From Pseudomonas sp. NBRC 111124 (GTDB lineage: Bacteria; Pseudomonadota; Gammaproteobacteria; Pseudomonadales; Pseudomonadaceae): a stretch of 64,000 nucleotides of DNA. The stretch lies in assembly GCF_001320245.1 (NCBI RefSeq), contig NZ_BCBA01000107.1, forward strand, positions 1-64,000, read 5' to 3'. The translations under genes and the position numbers were made by a program. The notes beneath the pieces are model-generated. The model made no database searches. It saw only the letters and a program-made list of their open reading frames with translations, and was not told the DNA's origin. This document shows, one piece after another, positions 1 through 7,764 of the stretch. Each line of letters begins with the position of its first letter. Positions within the stretch are counted from its first letter, which is position 1.

Positions 1-380
1 GCCTTGTCCAGGCTGACGTTGTCGGGCCAGCTGTTGAGCGGGGCGAAACGCTGCTGGCCGGAACCGGCACCACCACGGCCATCGCCGATGCGGTAGGTGC
101 CGGCGCTGTGCCAGGCCATACGAATGAACAGCGGGCCATAGTGGCCGAAGTCGGCTGGCCACCAGTCCTGGGAGTCGGTCATCAAGGCGGTCAGGTCTTT
201 TTTCAGGGCCTGGAAGTCGAGGCTCTTGAACGCCTTGGCATAGTCGAAGTCCGGGTCAGGGCTGGACTTCGACGAGTGCTGATGGAGGATTCTGAGGTTG
301 AGCTGGTCAGGCCACCAGTCACGGTTGGTGGTGCCGCCACCTGCGGTTTGATGGAACGGGCATTTCGATTCGTTCGACAT
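1..380 (-). CDS. katG: Catalase-peroxidase KatG, N-terminal part (cut by window start)
   Basis: This bifunctional haem catalase-peroxidase detoxifies hydrogen peroxide. Only the first 126 codons lie in the window and the reading frame runs off base 1. The start codon at 378-380 follows an AGGT-type ribosome site. The early segment holds the family's DWWPDQLNL and SQDWWPADFGHYGPLF blocks. The distal haem-pocket triad is visible as Arg87, Trp90 and His91 in RMAWHSAG, followed by the GDGRGGAGSG loop. It is transcribed away from a LysR-family gene; an OxyR-like site lies in the shared upstream region. The identification is secure from these motifs, although the C-terminal half cannot be inspected. 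Confidence 0.95.
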   Translation of the reverse strand, partial: MSNESKCPFHQTAGGGTTNRDWWPDQLNLRILHQHSSKSSPDPDFDYAKAFKSLDFQALKKDLTALMTDSQDWWPADFGHYGPLFIRMAWHSAGTYRIGDGRGGAGSGQQRFAPLNSWPDNVSLDK

Positions 381-728
381 CTGCTGTTACCTTTGGGTCG
401 GTTATCCAGATTTCCGGTCTATGCCAGGTGTTCTTTCAGCCGAGCACATGGGCTCATGCCTACCCCTCATCAGGTCTGGTCGGTCATGTGCCGACACGGG
501 GCTTGCGAAGGTGTCACGCCAGGCGCGGCGCGGTCTTGCACGCAAGTGCTGCCACGCCGCCCTCACGTGCAATTCGCCAAGCCACGGGAAAGACTAGCCG
601 AGCTTGGGCAGACTTCTAATAGAGCGACTCTTGGGGGGTGATAGCCCCGGCACATCCATACAAGGCGCAACCGCCGGCGTCGTGCTTCAATACACCGCCA
701 ACCCCTCTAGCCCCGGTGAGCCGAGCCC
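381..728. other. Divergent katG / LysR intergenic region
   Basis: This 348-bp non-coding stretch separates katG (left, minus) from a LysR-family gene (right, plus). I see no convincing coding sequence: the plus-strand reading frames crossing it run through the katG start in the wrong frame. The only structured element I find is the OxyR-like tetrad at 619-655. If that site drives katG, the katG transcript would have a long leader of roughly 200 nt. Confidence 0.6.
619..655. promoter_or_regulatory. Candidate OxyR binding site
   Basis: Four tetranucleotides sit at exact 7-nt spacings: ATAG (619-622), CTTG (630-633), ATAG (641-644) and ACAT (652-655). The OxyR consensus is ATAG-N7-CTAT-N7-ATAG-N7-CTAT, so 12 of 16 defined bases match with perfect phasing. 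The site lies 239 bp upstream of the katG start and 74 bp upstream of the LysR gene start. OxyR control of katG is established in enterobacteria; its action at this locus is inference. Confidence 0.5.
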
Positions 729-1637
729 ATGAACCGCAACGACCTGCGCCGTGTCGACATGAACCTGCTGGTGCTTTTCGAAGCACTGATGATCGAACGC
801 AACCTGACCCGCGTCGGCGAAAAGCTGTTCATCACTCAATCCACCGTCAGCGCCGCCCTTGCCCGCCTGCGCGAACTGTTCGACGACCCGCTGCTGATCC
901 GCAGCGGCCGGGCCATGGAACCGACCCCGCGGGCCATGCAAATCTTCGCCGAACTGGGCCCGGCCATGGACGTGATTTCGTCAGCCATCAGCCGCGCCCG
1001 CGAGTTCGACCCGGCCAGCAGCTGCAACCAATTCCGTCTGGGCCTGTCGGACGACGCCGAGTTCGGCCTGTTCCCCGCCCTGCTGCAGGCCTTGCGCGAA
1101 GAAGCCCCGGACATCAGCGTGGTGGTGCGCCGGGCCAACTTCCTGTTGATGCCGGGCTTGCTGGCCAGCGGCGAGATCTCCGTGGGCGTGAGCTACACCA
1201 CTGACCTGCCGGCCACTGCCAAACGCCGCAAGCTGCGCGATATCGGCGTGCGCGTGCTGCGCGCCGACGACCGACCGGGCCCGCTGACGCTCGACGAGTA
1301 CTGCGCCCGGCCCCATGTGATGGTGTCGTTCTCCGGTGACATGAGCGGCAACATCGACCTCGACCTCGCCCGCATCGGCCGTTGCCGCAAGGTGGTGCTG
1401 GCCGTTCCACAGTTCGGCAGCCTGCGCGCCCTGCTGCGCAACACCGAAATGATCGCCACCGTGCCGGACTACGCCGCCTGCGCCCTGGCCGACGATGGCA
1501 GCCTGCGCGCCGACCCTGCGCCCTTCGAGATCACCGAGGCCGAGCTGTCGATGGTCTGGAGCGGCGCCCACGACAACGACCCGGCCGAACGCTGGCTGCG
1601 CGAGCGCATCTTGCAGTTCATGGCCCGCCCGAGCTGA
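729..1637 (+). CDS. LysR-family transcriptional regulator
   Basis: The 302-residue protein has the usual LysR size. An N-terminal winged helix-turn-helix (about residues 10-70) carries the NodD-like run FITQSTVSAALARLRELFDDPLL, here split as the recognition helix around STVSAALARLRE and the following DDPLLIRSGR. A periplasmic-binding-like effector domain follows to the end. It is divergent from katG across 348 bp and precedes a lipoprotein gene by about 100 bp. It is not OxyR itself, because the C-terminal domain lacks a recognisable redox Cys pair. Its effector and targets cannot be read from the sequence. Confidence 0.88.
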   Translation: MNRNDLRRVDMNLLVLFEALMIERNLTRVGEKLFITQSTVSAALARLRELFDDPLLIRSGRAMEPTPRAMQIFAELGPAMDVISSAISRAREFDPASSCNQFRLGLSDDAEFGLFPALLQALREEAPDISVVVRRANFLLMPGLLASGEISVGVSYTTDLPATAKRRKLRDIGVRVLRADDRPGPLTLDEYCARPHVMVSFSGDMSGNIDLDLARIGRCRKVVLAVPQFGSLRALLRNTEMIATVPDYAACALADDGSLRADPAPFEITEAELSMVWSGAHDNDPAERWLRERILQFMARPS

Positions 1638-1738
1638 TTCATCGTCTTCATCGATAACCACCATGAATGCCATCAAGTTCCGCCGCCGCTGCTGCAAGCG
1701 GAAAATGGCGGCATTCACTGATCGATGAGGCTCTCCCC

Positions 1739-2338
1739 ATGAAAACCGGCATGCTCGCTGCCCTGCTCGCCCTGTTCGCTGCCCTTGGCGGCTGTGCCGC
1801 GCCAGCTACCCAGCAGGCTGCCCAGCCGTACGGGCACTTCTACTCGGCCACCGCCATTTCCAGCGTCGCGCTAGCACCGGGGCAGAAGGTGGCCGTACTG
1901 CTCGGACGCAATGCCGAGAGCACCCTCAGCTACCTGCAGCAGCACCGTGGTGCAGCGGCGGCCACATCGCAGCCGCGCAGCATTCCGGTGGCCACCCTCA
2001 GCGGTGGCAGCCAGGCCTACGAATGGTTGGCGCATTCGCTGGCCCAGCAGTTCGCCGACGTGACGTTCTATGAAGACCTGGACAGCCTGCTCGCCGACCA
2101 CCCGGACGTGATCGTGCTGCTGGACAGCGAAAGCCGCCTGGCCACAGCCGACGTCGAAAGCCGAGTGGTGGCGCGCTTCTTCGACAGCCAACTGACCTAC
2201 ATCGGCCGCGCCGAAGGCCGTGCGCGCAAGGATGTCAGCAATGTGGCGCGGATGCTCGACGATGAACAGGCCGCCAAGGCCGATGCCCTGAGGGATTTCG
2301 ACGCTTCGCTGAAGCGCTTGCTGGGCAGCAAGGTGTAA
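1739..2338 (+). CDS. Predicted lipoprotein, unknown function
   Basis: The 199-residue product starts at ATG 1739, preceded by a GAGG ribosome site; the in-frame ATG further upstream (1667) lacks one and would bury the signal peptide. The N-terminus is a hydrophobic signal with a lipobox, LGGC, giving Cys19 as the lipidated residue. The mature part is mixed alpha/beta in appearance and ends in a charged helix. I recognise no catalytic motif or named family. It lies between a LysR gene and a DUF2388 gene on the same strand, with gaps of about 100 bp each, so it may be independently transcribed. Confidence 0.75.
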   Translation: MKTGMLAALLALFAALGGCAAPATQQAAQPYGHFYSATAISSVALAPGQKVAVLLGRNAESTLSYLQQHRGAAAATSQPRSIPVATLSGGSQAYEWLAHSLAQQFADVTFYEDLDSLLADHPDVIVLLDSESRLATADVESRVVARFFDSQLTYIGRAEGRARKDVSNVARMLDDEQAAKADALRDFDASLKRLLGSKV

Positions 2339-2445
2339 GACGCAACGAAACGCCAGCAGAAATCAGGGAACTCCCGCCACTCGCCCGGCATCTTAAACAC
2401 TGAGTGGTTTATTTCCTTGTGCTTCACGTTACTGGAGAACACGTC

Positions 2446-2763
2446 ATGCGCCACCTACTCCTCGCCCCTGCGCTGCTGCTCCTGCTGCCTGCCGGTGCTG
2501 CCCTGGCCCGCGTCGATGCGGGCGACGTCGCCACCTCGGCCGGTGTCTCCGCGTCGTTGTACTCAACCTTCAAAGATGACAAACGGATCATCCCCGCCCG
2601 TGACGACCTGTCTGCATTCGTCGCCAGCGGCGGAACCATCCGTGGCGCCTATGTGGAGTCGGCGCTGGAACAGGCCCGCAAGGACAACCCTGGCCTGCAG
2701 GCCAGTGACGAAGAGCTGGCCAAGGCAATCCTGTCGCAGGACGATCCGGTCGCCCATCATTGA
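2446..2763 (+). CDS. DUF2388 family secreted protein
   Basis: This small protein of 105 residues has a clear Sec signal (hydrophobic run ending at AALA, about residue 21). The start at 2446 is set by the GGAG ribosome site 9 nt upstream; an earlier in-frame start at 2404 would place the signal peptide internally. The mature part shows the DUF2388 pattern common in Pseudomonas: a Ser/Thr-rich start, a FKDDKRIIPARDDLSAFVAS block and a RGAYVESAL helix. The family's function is not known. It precedes the carboxypeptidase gene by 123 bp on the same strand. Confidence 0.8.
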   Translation: MRHLLLAPALLLLLPAGAALARVDAGDVATSAGVSASLYSTFKDDKRIIPARDDLSAFVASGGTIRGAYVESALEQARKDNPGLQASDEELAKAILSQDDPVAHH

Positions 2764-2886
2764 ACCTTCGCCACACAGACTCCACCGGCTCGAACAGCGG
2801 TGGAGTTGCTGTGCGTACGGGTTCACCCGGCGCGACATCGAGCTTGGCTGCCAGGCTCAGGGACTCACTAGAACAAGGAAGACCCC

Positions 2887-4119
2887 ATGCCATTGCCTCG
2901 CCCTCCCCACGCCATCGCCCTGGCGCTGCTGATCGCCTGTACCCAGGCAACTGCCGCTGAACCCACCCCCAAGGACCTGCTCAAGCAGGCCGAGAACGAA
3001 CAGCCGGCGTATCTGCAAACCCTCAAGAGTCTGGTCTCGGTAGACACCGGCACGGGTACCGAAGCGGGCCTGACGCAAGTCAGTGCCGAGCTGGTGAAAC
3101 GCCTCAAGGCCCTGGGCGCCGAGGTGCAGACTCACCCCGCCAAGCCGTCGGTCGGCGACAATATCGTCGGTACCTTCAAAGGCACCGGTAGCAAGGATTT
3201 CCTGCTGATGGTGCACTACGACACCGTGTTCGTCCCCGGCACCGTGGCCAAACGCCCGTTCCGGGTCGATGGCCCGCGCGCATACGGCCCTGGCGTCGCC
3301 GATGCCAAGGGCGGTGTGGCGATGATCCTGCACGCGCTGAAGTTGCTCAACGATCAGCAGTTCAAGGGCTACCGCACGCTCACCGTGCTGTTCAACCCGG
3401 ACGAAGAAATGGGCTCTGCCGGGTCGAAGCAGATCATTGCCGAACTGGCCCGCAAGCATGACTACGTGTTCTCTTACGAGCCGCCGGACAAGGATGCAGT
3501 GACCGTCGCCACCAACGGCATCAACCGCCTCAAGCTTGAAGTCAAAGGCCGTGCATCTCATGCAGGTTCCGCCCCCGAAGAGGGCCGCAATGCGCTGATC
3601 GAACTGGCCCACCAGCTGCTCCAGCTCAATGACCTGGGCGATGCGAGTAAAGGCACCACGGTGAACTGGACCTTGGCCAAGGCCGGCGAAAAAGCCAACA
3701 TCATTCCGGCACTGGCCACCGCCGAAGCGGACATGCGCTATTCCGACCTGGGCGAGACCGACCGAGTGCAGGCAGATGCCCAGCGCATCGTGAAAAAGCA
3801 ACGGGTGGCCGACACTCAGGCCAGTGTCGTGGTCGAGAAAGGTCGACCGCCGCTGGCGCGCAACGAGGCTTCTACCCGGCTGGCCGAAACCGCGCAGCAG
3901 CTGTATGGCCAGGTGGACCACAAGATAGAGCCGATTGCCATGCGCTTTGGCACCGATGCCGGGTATGCCTATGTGCCAGGCAGCGACAAACCGGCGGTGC
4001 TGGAAACGTTGGGGGTGGTCGGGGCCGGGTTGCATGGGGACGATGAATACATCGAACTGGGCAGCATTGCGCCGCGGCTTTACCTCACCGTGGCGATGAT
4101 CAGGCACCTGGCCAAGTGA
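2887..4119 (+). CDS. Secreted M20 glutamate carboxypeptidase (CPG2-like)
   Basis: This M20-family zinc peptidase of 410 residues resembles carboxypeptidase G2, which removes C-terminal glutamate from folates and similar N-acyl glutamates. A signal peptide ends near residue 24 (ATAA), so it should be periplasmic. The expected di-zinc residues are present: His110 (MVHYDTV), Asp139 (GVADAKGG), Glu173/Glu174 (PDEEMGS, catalytic base and ligand), Glu198 (SYEP) and His383 (GLHGDDE). The dimerisation domain sits between, around KGRASHAGSAPEEGRN. The start follows AAGGAAG. The exact substrate is inferred from family membership. Confidence 0.88.
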   Translation: MPLPRPPHAIALALLIACTQATAAEPTPKDLLKQAENEQPAYLQTLKSLVSVDTGTGTEAGLTQVSAELVKRLKALGAEVQTHPAKPSVGDNIVGTFKGTGSKDFLLMVHYDTVFVPGTVAKRPFRVDGPRAYGPGVADAKGGVAMILHALKLLNDQQFKGYRTLTVLFNPDEEMGSAGSKQIIAELARKHDYVFSYEPPDKDAVTVATNGINRLKLEVKGRASHAGSAPEEGRNALIELAHQLLQLNDLGDASKGTTVNWTLAKAGEKANIIPALATAEADMRYSDLGETDRVQADAQRIVKKQRVADTQASVVVEKGRPPLARNEASTRLAETAQQLYGQVDHKIEPIAMRFGTDAGYAYVPGSDKPAVLETLGVVGAGLHGDDEYIELGSIAPRLYLTVAMIRHLAK

Positions 4120-4132
4120 TGGGCTAGCTGTA

Positions 4133-4230
4133 CCGGCCTCTTCGCGGGCACGCCCGCTCCCACCGGGATAGTGCCCAACCTGAGGGCAGTGCTATTCCTG
4201 TGGGAGCGGGCGTGCCCGCGAAGAGGCCGG
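4133..4230. repeat. REP pair (BIME-like), perfect 31-bp inverted repeat
   Basis: Bases 4133-4163 and 4200-4230 are exact reverse complements over 31 nt, separated by 36 nt. Each arm holds a shorter imperfect hairpin built on GCGGGCACGCCCGC and begins CCGGCCTCTTCGCGG, the signature of P. putida repetitive extragenic palindromes. It sits between two convergent genes, the carboxypeptidase and glcC, the typical location for REP elements, and could act as a bidirectional transcription or mRNA-stability boundary. Confidence 0.9.
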
Positions 4231-4242
4231 CAAAGGCAAGAC

Positions 4243-5007
4243 TCAGCCCCAACCATCCATACGCATCGTTGCCCTGACCAAGCGCTGCTCTTCCTGCTCG
4301 ATCTCGCGCAAACTGTCGCGAATCCCGTTGATATGCTCACGCGCCGCCCGTTGCGCCTGCTCGGGCAACTGCTCCATCACCGCGTGGTACAACCGAGCAT
4401 GCTGGCGGTCGATCTGGCGCTTCTGCGCTGGCCGGCAGTAGAGGTTGTTGACCGAGGCGAACACCGTGCTCAAGGTCAGGTCGCTCAGTGATTGCAAGGT
4501 ATGCACCAGCACCGGGTTATGCGACGCCTCGCTGATCGCCCGGTGAAACGCATGATCACGCCGAGCGTGTTCGCGAGGATCAAGCGCTTCGGCTGAAGCA
4601 TGGGCGTCCAGCATGTCTTCGTAACGCCGGCGGATCAGCAGGCGATCGATATCGGTAGCGCGCAAGGCCGCCAGGCGTGCCGACTCGGCCTCCAGCAAGG
4701 CACGCACCTCCAGCAGGTCGAACAGCGTGCGCGGCTGCGAACTGAACAAATGCATCAACGGCGTTGCGCTGGCCTGCCCGGCAAGGTCGGCAACGAACGA
4801 GCCGCGCCCCTGCTCGGTATCGATGATGCCGCGCCCGCGCAGGATGCGCAGCCCTTCACGCAGCGCCGAACGCGAGCAGCCCAGTTTCTCGACCAGACGC
4901 CGCTCCGACGGCAAGGCCTGGCCGACCTTGAGCACCCCCTCGACGATCAGCCGCTCGACCCGCTCGGCCACCTGGTCCGCGACCTTGGCCTTGCCTTCAA
5001 TACCCAT
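4243..5007 (-). CDS. glcC: Glycolate operon regulator GlcC (GntR/FadR type)
   Basis: The 254-residue protein has an N-terminal GntR winged helix (about residues 8-75; SERRLVEKLGCSRSALREGL) followed by an all-helical FadR-type FCD effector domain with metal-binding His/Asp residues such as the ARRDHAFH segment. It is divergent from glcD, the standard position of GlcC, which responds to glycolate. Two copies of an 11-bp palindrome fitting the FadR-subfamily operator lie in the shared promoter region, one just above its own ribosome site, which suggests autoregulation. The start at 5007 has a GGAG site. Confidence 0.93.
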   Translation of the reverse strand: MGIEGKAKVADQVAERVERLIVEGVLKVGQALPSERRLVEKLGCSRSALREGLRILRGRGIIDTEQGRGSFVADLAGQASATPLMHLFSSQPRTLFDLLEVRALLEAESARLAALRATDIDRLLIRRRYEDMLDAHASAEALDPREHARRDHAFHRAISEASHNPVLVHTLQSLSDLTLSTVFASVNNLYCRPAQKRQIDRQHARLYHAVMEQLPEQAQRAAREHINGIRDSLREIEQEEQRLVRATMRMDGWG

Positions 5008-5021
5008 GCGCAGACTCCAAC

Positions 5022-5032
5022 TGGTAGGACCA
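5022..5032. promoter_or_regulatory. GlcC/FadR-type operator 1
   Basis: The palindrome TGGTAGGACCA matches the FadR-subfamily consensus TNGTNNNACNA. It lies 15 bp upstream of the glcC start codon, immediately above its ribosome site, where bound GlcC could block its own transcription. An identical copy is at 5097-5107. Confidence 0.75.
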
Positions 5033-5096
5033 CTGCTGTCGACGGTTCAAATCTAGCCGGTAAAAGCCATGGATAACCAGCACTTCGCCGAAAAAC

Positions 5097-5107
5097 TGGT
5101 AGGACCA
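5097..5107. promoter_or_regulatory. GlcC/FadR-type operator 2
   Basis: This is a second identical TGGTAGGACCA palindrome, 75 bp centre-to-centre from the first (about seven helical turns) and about 95 bp upstream of glcD. The equal sequence and phased spacing suggest cooperative or looping binding by GlcC dimers. Confidence 0.75.
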
Positions 5108-5169
5108 GTGACCTGATACCTCGACCACACCTACCCAAACGCGCAGTCTGCAAGGGTGACCGGGTTGCC

Positions 5170-5180
5170 AACAACAACAA
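5170..5180 (+). promoter_or_regulatory. Hfq/Crc catabolite-repression motif upstream of glcD
   Basis: Overlapping copies of AACAACAA occur at 5170-5177 and 5173-5180, ending about 22 nt before the glcD start. In Pseudomonas, Hfq with Crc binds A-rich AANAANAA motifs at translation start regions and represses translation while preferred carbon sources are present. Use here is inferred from motif and position. Confidence 0.6.
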
Positions 5181-5202
5181 AAATTGCCGCTGAGTGAGCC
5201 TG

Positions 5203-6702
5203 ATGAACATCCTCTACGACGAACGTGTCGACGGAGCGCTGCCCGCCGTGGATCTGCCCGCGCTGCTGCAGGCGTTGCGTGATGCCCTCCCCGACCTTGA
5301 GGTCCTGCACCGCGCAGAAGATCTCAAGCCTTATGAATGCGACGGCCTCTCGGCCTACCGCACCGTGCCACTTTTGGTGGCGCTGCCCGAACGCCTGGAA
5401 CAGGTGCAAACCTTGCTCAAGCTCTGCCATCAGCGGGGCGTGCCGGTGGTGGCGCGCGGCGCCGGCACGGGCCTGTCGGGCGGCGCTCTGCCGCTGGCCA
5501 AGGGCATCCTGCTGGTGATGGCGCGCTTCAACCGCATTCTCGAAGTCAACCCGCAAGGCCGGTTCGCCCGGGTGCAGCCCGGTGTGCGCAACCTGGCCAT
5601 TTCCCAGGCCGCCGCGCCCCATGGCCTGTACTACGCCCCCGACCCGTCTTCGCAGATCGCCTGCTCGATCGGCGGCAACGTCGCGGAAAACGCCGGTGGC
5701 GTGCATTGCCTGAAATACGGCCTGACCGTGCACAACCTGCTCAAGGTCGAGATCCTCACCGTCGAAGGCGAACGCCTGACCCTGGGCAGTGACGCCCTGG
5801 ACAGCCCGGGCTTCGACCTGCTGGCGCTGTTCACCGGCTCCGAGGGCATGCTCGGCATCGTCACCGAAGTGACCGTCAAGCTGCTGCCCAAACCTCAGGT
5901 GGCGCGGGTACTGCTGGCCAGTTTCGACAGTGTCGAGGACGCCGGCCGTGCCGTGGCCGAGATCATCGCCGCCGGCATCATCCCTGGCGGTCTGGAAATG
6001 ATGGACAACCTGGCGATCCGCGCCGCCGAGGACTTCATCCACGCCGGCTACCCGGTGGACGCTGCGGCCATCCTGCTGTGCGAGCTCGATGGCGTCGAAG
6101 CCGATGTGCAGGATGACTGCCAGCGGGTAGACGAGGTGCTGAAGCAAGCCGGCGCCCGCGACGTACGCCTGGCCTGTGACGAAGCCGAGCGCGTGCGCTT
6201 CTGGGCCGGGCGCAAGAACGCCTTCCCGGCGGTGGGGCGGATTTCGCCGGACTACTACTGCATGGACGGCACCATCCCCCGCCGCGAGTTACCCCGGGTG
6301 CTCAAGGGCATCAGCGAACTGAGCGAGGAATACGGCCTGCGCGTGGCCAACGTGTTCCATGCCGGCGACGGCAACATGCACCCGCTGATCCTGTTCGATG
6401 CCAACCTGCCCGGCGAACTGGAGCGCGCCGAGGCCATCGGTGGGCGCATCCTCGAACTGTGCGTGGCGGTGGGCGGCAGCATCACCGGTGAGCACGGCGT
6501 GGGGCGCGAGAAGATCAACCAGATGTGCGCGCAGTTCAACAGCGACGAGATCACCCTGTTCCACGCCGTGAAGGCCGCGTTCGACCCGCAAGGGCTGCTC
6601 AACCCGGGCAAGAACATCCCCACCCTGCACCGCTGCGCCGAGTTCGGCGCCCTGCACGTGCACCACGGGCAACTGCCCTTCCCCGAGCTGGAGCGTTTCT
6701 GA
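5203..6702 (+). CDS. glcD: Glycolate oxidase, FAD-linked subunit GlcD
   Basis: This is the catalytic flavoprotein of the three-subunit glycolate dehydrogenase, which oxidises glycolate (and D-lactate) to glyoxylate and passes electrons through GlcF to the membrane. At 499 residues it equals the Escherichia coli subunit. An FAD-binding PCMH domain occupies the first half (VPVVARGAGTGLSGGALP, PDPSSQIACSIGGNVAENAGG) and an FAD-oxidase C-terminal domain the second (NVFHAGDGNMHPLILFD, GSITGEHGVG). The start at ATG 5203 (MNILYDER) was preferred to GTG 5194 because it matches the family N-terminus. It begins the glcDEFGB operon; its stop overlaps the glcE start. Confidence 0.96.
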   Translation: MNILYDERVDGALPAVDLPALLQALRDALPDLEVLHRAEDLKPYECDGLSAYRTVPLLVALPERLEQVQTLLKLCHQRGVPVVARGAGTGLSGGALPLAKGILLVMARFNRILEVNPQGRFARVQPGVRNLAISQAAAPHGLYYAPDPSSQIACSIGGNVAENAGGVHCLKYGLTVHNLLKVEILTVEGERLTLGSDALDSPGFDLLALFTGSEGMLGIVTEVTVKLLPKPQVARVLLASFDSVEDAGRAVAEIIAAGIIPGGLEMMDNLAIRAAEDFIHAGYPVDAAAILLCELDGVEADVQDDCQRVDEVLKQAGARDVRLACDEAERVRFWAGRKNAFPAVGRISPDYYCMDGTIPRRELPRVLKGISELSEEYGLRVANVFHAGDGNMHPLILFDANLPGELERAEAIGGRILELCVAVGGSITGEHGVGREKINQMCAQFNSDEITLFHAVKAAFDPQGLLNPGKNIPTLHRCAEFGALHVHHGQLPFPELERF

Positions 6703-7754
6703 TGAGCATGGACCGCGACATGAGCCAGGACCTGCTCGAACAGGTCAACCAGGCCCTGAACCTGGGCACACCGCTACGCATCCAGGGCGGCAACAGCAAA
6801 GCCATGCTTGGCCGCCCGATGGCCGGCGAGGTCCTCGATACCCGCAACCACCGCGGCATCGTCAGCTACGACCCGACCGAACTGGTGCTCACCGCCCGCG
6901 CCGGCACGCCGCTGCTGGAAATCGAAGCCGCGTTGCACGAGGCCGGGCAGATGCTGCCCTGCGAACCGCCGCACCTGGGCGCCGAAGCAACCCTTGGCGG
7001 CATGGTCGCGGCCGGGTTGTCGGGGCCGCGCCGGCCATGGGCCGGGTCGGTACGTGACTACGTGCTCGGCACGCGGGTAATCACCGGGCACGGCAAGCTG
7101 CTGCGTTTTGGCGGCGAGGTGATGAAGAACGTCGCCGGCTATGACGTCTCGCGGCTGATGACCGGCAGCTTTGGCTGCCTGGGGCTGCTGACCGAAGTGT
7201 CGCTGAAGGTCCTGCCACGCCCACGCGAATGCCTCAGCCTGCGCTTGCCGATGGCCCGCCACCAGGCCCTGGCCGAGCTGGCCGAATGGGGCCAGCAACC
7301 GCTGCCCATCAGCGCCGCCTGCCACGATGGCGAAACCTTGTACCTGCGCCTGGAAGGAGGTGCAGGCTCGGTGCAATCAGCCCGCCAGCGCCTGGGCGGC
7401 GAAGTGCTCGACAGCCGCTTCTGGAGCGACCTGCGCGAACAGCGCCTGGCCTTCTTCAACGACCCGGCGCCGCTGTGGCGGCTGTCGGTGCCGACCGCCA
7501 GCGGCGAGCTCGACCTGCCGGGGCAACAGCTGATCGACTGGGGCGGCGCGCAACGCTGGCTCAAGTCGTCGGCGCCCGCGCAGTTGATCCGTGAACTGGC
7601 CGCCAAGGTTGGCGGCCACGCCACCGGCTACACGCCGGGGGATGACAGCACTGCCCCGCTGCCTGCAGCACTGATGCGCTACCACCAGGCGCTCAAGCAG
7701 CAACTCGATCCCCAGGGCGTGTTCAACCCTGGCCGTCTGTACCCCGACCTGTGA
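6702..7754 (+). CDS. glcE: Glycolate oxidase, FAD-binding subunit GlcE
   Basis: This second flavin subunit of glycolate dehydrogenase is 350 residues long, the same as in E. coli. Its ATG at 6702 shares bases with the TGA of glcD (TGATG), indicating translational coupling. The PCMH-type FAD-binding domain contains LRIQGGNSKAMLGRP near the N-terminus and LGGMVAAGLSGPRRPWAG about one third in. The shorter C-terminal region ends in a family-typical GVFNPGRLYPDL. GlcE lacks the long FAD-oxidase C-terminal domain of GlcD. It is followed by glcF after 10 bp. Confidence 0.95.
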   Translation: MSMDRDMSQDLLEQVNQALNLGTPLRIQGGNSKAMLGRPMAGEVLDTRNHRGIVSYDPTELVLTARAGTPLLEIEAALHEAGQMLPCEPPHLGAEATLGGMVAAGLSGPRRPWAGSVRDYVLGTRVITGHGKLLRFGGEVMKNVAGYDVSRLMTGSFGCLGLLTEVSLKVLPRPRECLSLRLPMARHQALAELAEWGQQPLPISAACHDGETLYLRLEGGAGSVQSARQRLGGEVLDSRFWSDLREQRLAFFNDPAPLWRLSVPTASGELDLPGQQLIDWGGAQRWLKSSAPAQLIRELAAKVGGHATGYTPGDDSTAPLPAALMRYHQALKQQLDPQGVFNPGRLYPDL

Positions 7755-7764
7755 GGCCACGCCC

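Noticed and set aside
5194..5196. GTG start for GlcD adding three residues
   Set aside because: The ATG at 5203 gives the family N-terminus and the exact length of known GlcD; the GTG has no better ribosome site.
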